Shown here in pieces: positions 60,470 to 64,000 of a DNA stretch of 64,000 nt; within the stretch, counting starts at the first letter, position 1; each line of letters opens with the position of its first letter. The notes under the pieces were generated by a model. It had not been told where the DNA came from. It was given only the letters and a program-made list of their open reading frames with translations, and did not search any database. Source of the DNA: Paulownia fortunei (Eukaryota; Streptophyta; Magnoliopsida; Lamiales; Paulowniaceae); NCBI GenBank assembly GCA_019321725.1, contig CM033120.1, forward strand, positions 2,418,001 through 2,482,000. The letters are read 5' to 3'. The translations under genes and the position numbers were made by a program.

Positions 60470-60477
60470 TTATATAG
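60470..60477 (-). promoter_or_regulatory. TATA box candidate for resistance gene
   Basis: CTATATAA on the minus strand, in a less AT-rich context (GCCGCCAACTATATAACCC). A start would be expected around 60440. Confidence 0.45.
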
Positions 60478-60499
60478 TTGGCGGCTTGCTTAAAGAAAT

Positions 60500-63132
60500 T
60501 ACTGGGACTGGGGAGAGGCGCCAAAGTAAACATTTCAACATTTGGTACCAATTTACATTTTGGAAAATATAATAATTTGATATTTTAATTTCTTTAAAAT
60601 ATGCTAAATATATCTTTTGGGACAAAGTCTACTTATCAGGAAAAAAAAAAAATTGGATCCATCTTTTCTAAAAAAAATTATTTTTAGTACCGACGTACAA
60701 TTTGAATCTTTTGCTAATATCTTTCCTTTAACAATGTTTGTTTAAAAATTGTAAAATTTTAATAAAAGACTAAGGTATCATCATCCCTATATTCTTACTA
60801 AAAAAAGGCATAATTTTTAAAAAAATAATTGAATATATTTCAAAATGCATAATTTTTAAAATTAAGTAGAAGATCAAAATTAATGTTTAAGTCATATTTA
60901 CTAAAATAACGAGTATAGATTTTATATTTATATATTTAAAAAAGGCATAACTTTGAATTATTAAGAGAGGAACATTTTTTTCAAATATTTGAAAAAAATA
61001 ATTTGTGAGACCAAAATTTTAAATATAATATATGTATAAAAATAATAAATTTTAACTGCCATTTTATTTTTCAAAATTATAATACTGTTGATATTACTAA
61101 AGTTGGACTTTGTAATTAAATTTAAGTGTGTTGTCTAAAAAAAGAAGAGGAAGAAGAAATTTAGAGCTCGTTTAGTTGCATTTTCATTCTCATTCTTTGT
61201 TTTCATTTTTTCTTTAGATATTTTTGTTTCTGTATAATTGTATTTCTGTGGAAATAAAAATATATGTGGATTAAGAGTTTAGAAATGTTAAAAGTTGTTG
61301 GATTGAAAATATAATTTTAATGTAAAAGTGGGTCGTGACATCAATTCAAATAATGTTAGGATGAAATTTATTATTTAATTTATTGTGGATTTTATTATTT
61401 TTTTTATGTCATATCAATTAAATTATGTTGGAATTATAATTAAATATATCATTTAATTTATCCGGCAGATTCTATTATCTTGTTAGGATAGAAAAAATTA
61501 TTATTTAAATAATAAATAAATTTTAATTATTTTTTAATTGAATATCATATCTGATTGTGAGCCCTGCCTATTTTGACAAAATAAGTGTGTTACTTTTTCA
61601 AATTGGTATATTTTAAAGTTCAGAGTCCAATTTAATACAAAAGAAGGGCTAAAAAAAAATTACCCAAGATATGGACCTGAGAAACTCAAAAGCGGAGGAT
61701 AATGTTTTATTTGGTGCATCTATATCCCCAACTTTTTATATTTTTTAATGAATAAAAAACAAATAAGGTGTGACCAGCAAAGCGAGTTCATAATTATGGA
61801 ATTTCCTATTCTCCTAGAATATCCAGAGTCGATTGTTCGATTGTTACTACTTTTAAAATTAATCAAGTCAAGTGTAGATATTTAAATTATAAAATAAAAA
61901 TAAATAAATAAATATATTTTTTTTTCACTACAAAAATAACTGGTCCATGCAATATTATCACAGGCGAGTTCGAATATGTGGCCTCTTTGTGGGAAGTAAA
62001 GGCCAACTTTGAATTGATATCAAAAACTTTAATTTTAGTAAGTTTAATGGGTCAAGCCAGATTTATTAGAAAAATTAATTTAAAAAAAAAAAGAGAGAGG
62101 AGATGTTGAGCCCCAATTCTGTTTGACTAATTTATTTAGAAAAATTTATAAGTTCGTAGATCTTATATTTTTTGAGTTCATAACATGTTAGATTTTATTT
62201 TAAAAATAAACTGTGAAATATTTGGATAAAATAAGAATATAAAGTTTATAAAATGTTAGTAATAATAATTTTCAAATAAATATAGTTAAAACTAATAGAG
62301 TTTATTAAGACTTTAAAAATAAATTAAAAATTCCTTACTTTTTTTTAAAAGTCACTTATAATATCCTAATATTTTATTTTTTCTCTATTAAATATTATTA
62401 TACCAAACACTTTAGGATATTTTGTAAGATCTTATAAGTATTTTTAAGGAGTTTATAAATTTACTCATATATGAGGGTTTTAAAAATAAATCGGCTCCAC
62501 TAGTTAGATCGATTTTTACTACAAACCTTTGTGGTACTGATCCGATTGTATACTAAAAAACCTGGCAACTCTTCAATCCATCTAGACCAGATTTTGAAGC
62601 CACTTTTTTTTTTCCTTTCTCTTGTTCATGAATTTTAGAGGGAAAAAAAGAAAGAGAAATTAAAAAGTAAAACCTATGATTGAGATTATTACAAGCCCGT
62701 TTGTAAGATAAAATATTTGTTTCATATCAAAAGTATAACGTTTTGATGTGGAGTTTATAGTTTTTTGAACACTTTTTCGTTAATAGTTAATTTTTGAAGG
62801 TAAATTCTACCAAAATTCTATAACAAAAATTTAAAGAAATACAAAAAGACTGAGGTTTCCATATGTTTCCCATTTCCTCCAACTCCAGGTTGTGACGGCG
62901 TGTGCAAGCTTGGTACACAAAAGAAATAAGAAAACTGAGGTGTATCCTCTTGGGCTATGGCAGTTCATGGGGTGTTTGATAATTTTACTGGGACCGTGAC
63001 TCTCTCCATGTACATGGTGATGGTGGAGAAGAGAGAGGGGATTTTTTTGTTTCTTTTTTTAATTGTTTGTATTTTTGTGTCTTCTGACCTATTGTTGTTG
63101 GATTTTTTCCAAAGAGAAATTATGAATGAATA
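60500..63132. other. AT-rich intergenic DNA, no gene recognised
   Basis: No coding sequence supported. A string GAGCTCGTTTAGTTGCATTTT at about 61165 looks like the end of a MITE without a visible partner. A B-box-like GAGTTCGAATATG lies near 61966. Confidence 0.4.
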
Positions 63133-63520
63133 AATGGCTTTTCGTTTTATGGATATTTATATTTTTGGCATCTAATATTTTGGAAAAATGTCAAATTAGA
63201 TCCTGATACTCTAAAAAAATGTAAAATCTCCACCTTTTGTAATTGTGAAGAAAAAATGCAACTCGACCCTTAACTCGTCTATTATTTGACGTCAATTTAA
63301 TCTGCCAAAGTCCTGAAAATGGCTATTCGTTTATGAATATTTATATTTTGGCCTATAATATTTTCGAAAAAATATCAAATTAGATCAGGGTACCCAAAAA
63401 AATAAAATCTTTCAAAATCTCCACTTTTTGCAGTTGTTAAGAGAAAATGTGACTCTTCGCATTAATTCATGTCTTATTTAACGTTAAAATAATATAGACA
63501 AAAATCCTCACCTTAACTTA
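63133..63520. repeat. Tandem duplication of about 185 bp
   Basis: Copy 1 (63133-63317) and copy 2 (63318-63520) both begin AATGGCT, contain GGATATTTATATTTT or GAATATTTATATTTT, then CAAATTAGATC, then AAAATCTCCAC, then a block with ATGTGACTC or ATGCAACTC. They are clearly related but diverged. The remaining 480 bases to the window end hold nothing I recognise. Confidence 0.75.
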
Positions 63521-64000
63521 GAGTGGAACACTTTGCCACCGGTCGTCTTTTTATAGGTCACCACCTCCCTACATTCTCTAATTTTATATTTATTAGATTC
63601 AATTGCAACTAATGGAAACTATTTTTACTAATGGGTCCACCAAGATTAATACCTTATTGTAGTACATGTAATTTATTTTGGATTGTATGACCTTCTACTA
63701 TCTTTCTAAATTGATATCATATATCATTATTTCGTTATTTATTAATATTTAAAAAGCATATCCTTCTTGTTGTCTTTAAGAGGTCCTTATCGTATAACGA
63801 GCCTAGAGATCACGATACTCACTATCACAATTATCACGGTCAAGCTTTTTACTTTAAAGCGTACTACCAAATATCAATTCTATAACAATTGGACTGCCTC
63901 CATGCTAATCCCAATTCCAAAAGAAATCTTCAAATTTGGTCATCACTTAAATAATTACATTACTTAAGAGTTATTAGGTAAATAATTAATTAAAGTCAAA

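Noticed and set aside
1..64000. CRISPR arrays, bacterial operons, tRNA or rRNA genes, organelle insertions
   Set aside because: None seen; direct repeats found are minisatellite, transposon or LTR copies, and no complete cloverleaf or rRNA segment was recognised by eye.

Overview
The window looks like nuclear DNA of a eudicot plant. It is AT-rich, its genes have GT-AG introns, it carries a CC-NB-LRR resistance gene and a decayed subfamily-XII receptor kinase, and much of it is plant-type transposon debris: Ty3/gypsy, L1-type LINE with RNase H, hAT, MITEs and an endogenous pararetrovirus fragment. I cannot name the species. Only three genes look intact.

Layout. 1-9.9 kb: no intact gene; a 31-bp minisatellite, a degenerate GCTGAAATT repeat, a frameshifted intronless copy of a coiled-coil protein gene (minus strand, 2.9-4.6 kb), a (CA)n(TA)n(TG)n microsatellite and a Stowaway-like MITE. 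10.0-12.4 kb: formiminotransferase-like gene 1 (two coding exons). 14.0-16.75 kb: LRR receptor-kinase pseudogene on the minus strand, split by a 362-bp CCGGTT-rich insertion with a 10-bp target duplication. 17.8-19.1 kb: fragment of an endogenous caulimovirid-like pararetrovirus. 19.1-24.7 kb: MITE-like element and a dead hAT transposase whose middle is tandemly duplicated (about 1.14 kb). 25.3-28.5 kb: internally deleted Athila/Tat-like gypsy remnant. 30.8-33.7 kb: formiminotransferase-like gene 2 (three coding exons, the first only 27 nt). 37.0-49.3 kb: an L1-type LINE split by a 6.8-kb Ty3/gypsy element with two LTRs, a 5-bp target duplication (CCCTT), PBS and PPT. 50.4-50.8 kb: hAT-type MITE. 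52.7-53.3 kb: second LINE fragment. 53.7-56.7 kb: intact 1003-residue CC-NB-LRR gene on the minus strand, with a candidate TATA box and 5'-UTR exon near 60.3-60.5 kb. 60.5-64 kb: AT-rich non-coding DNA with a tandem 185-bp duplication.

The genes do not form a pathway. The two formiminotransferase-like genes are same-strand paralogues sharing an intron position and probably arose by old local duplication, later spread apart by insertions. The resistance gene and the receptor-kinase pseudogene are both innate-immunity families. I found no novel enzymatic system. The best leads are the pararetrovirus fragment, the gypsy reading frame that runs into its own LTR, the hAT duplication with a templated-looking junction, and the unannotated first exon and 5'-UTR structures.
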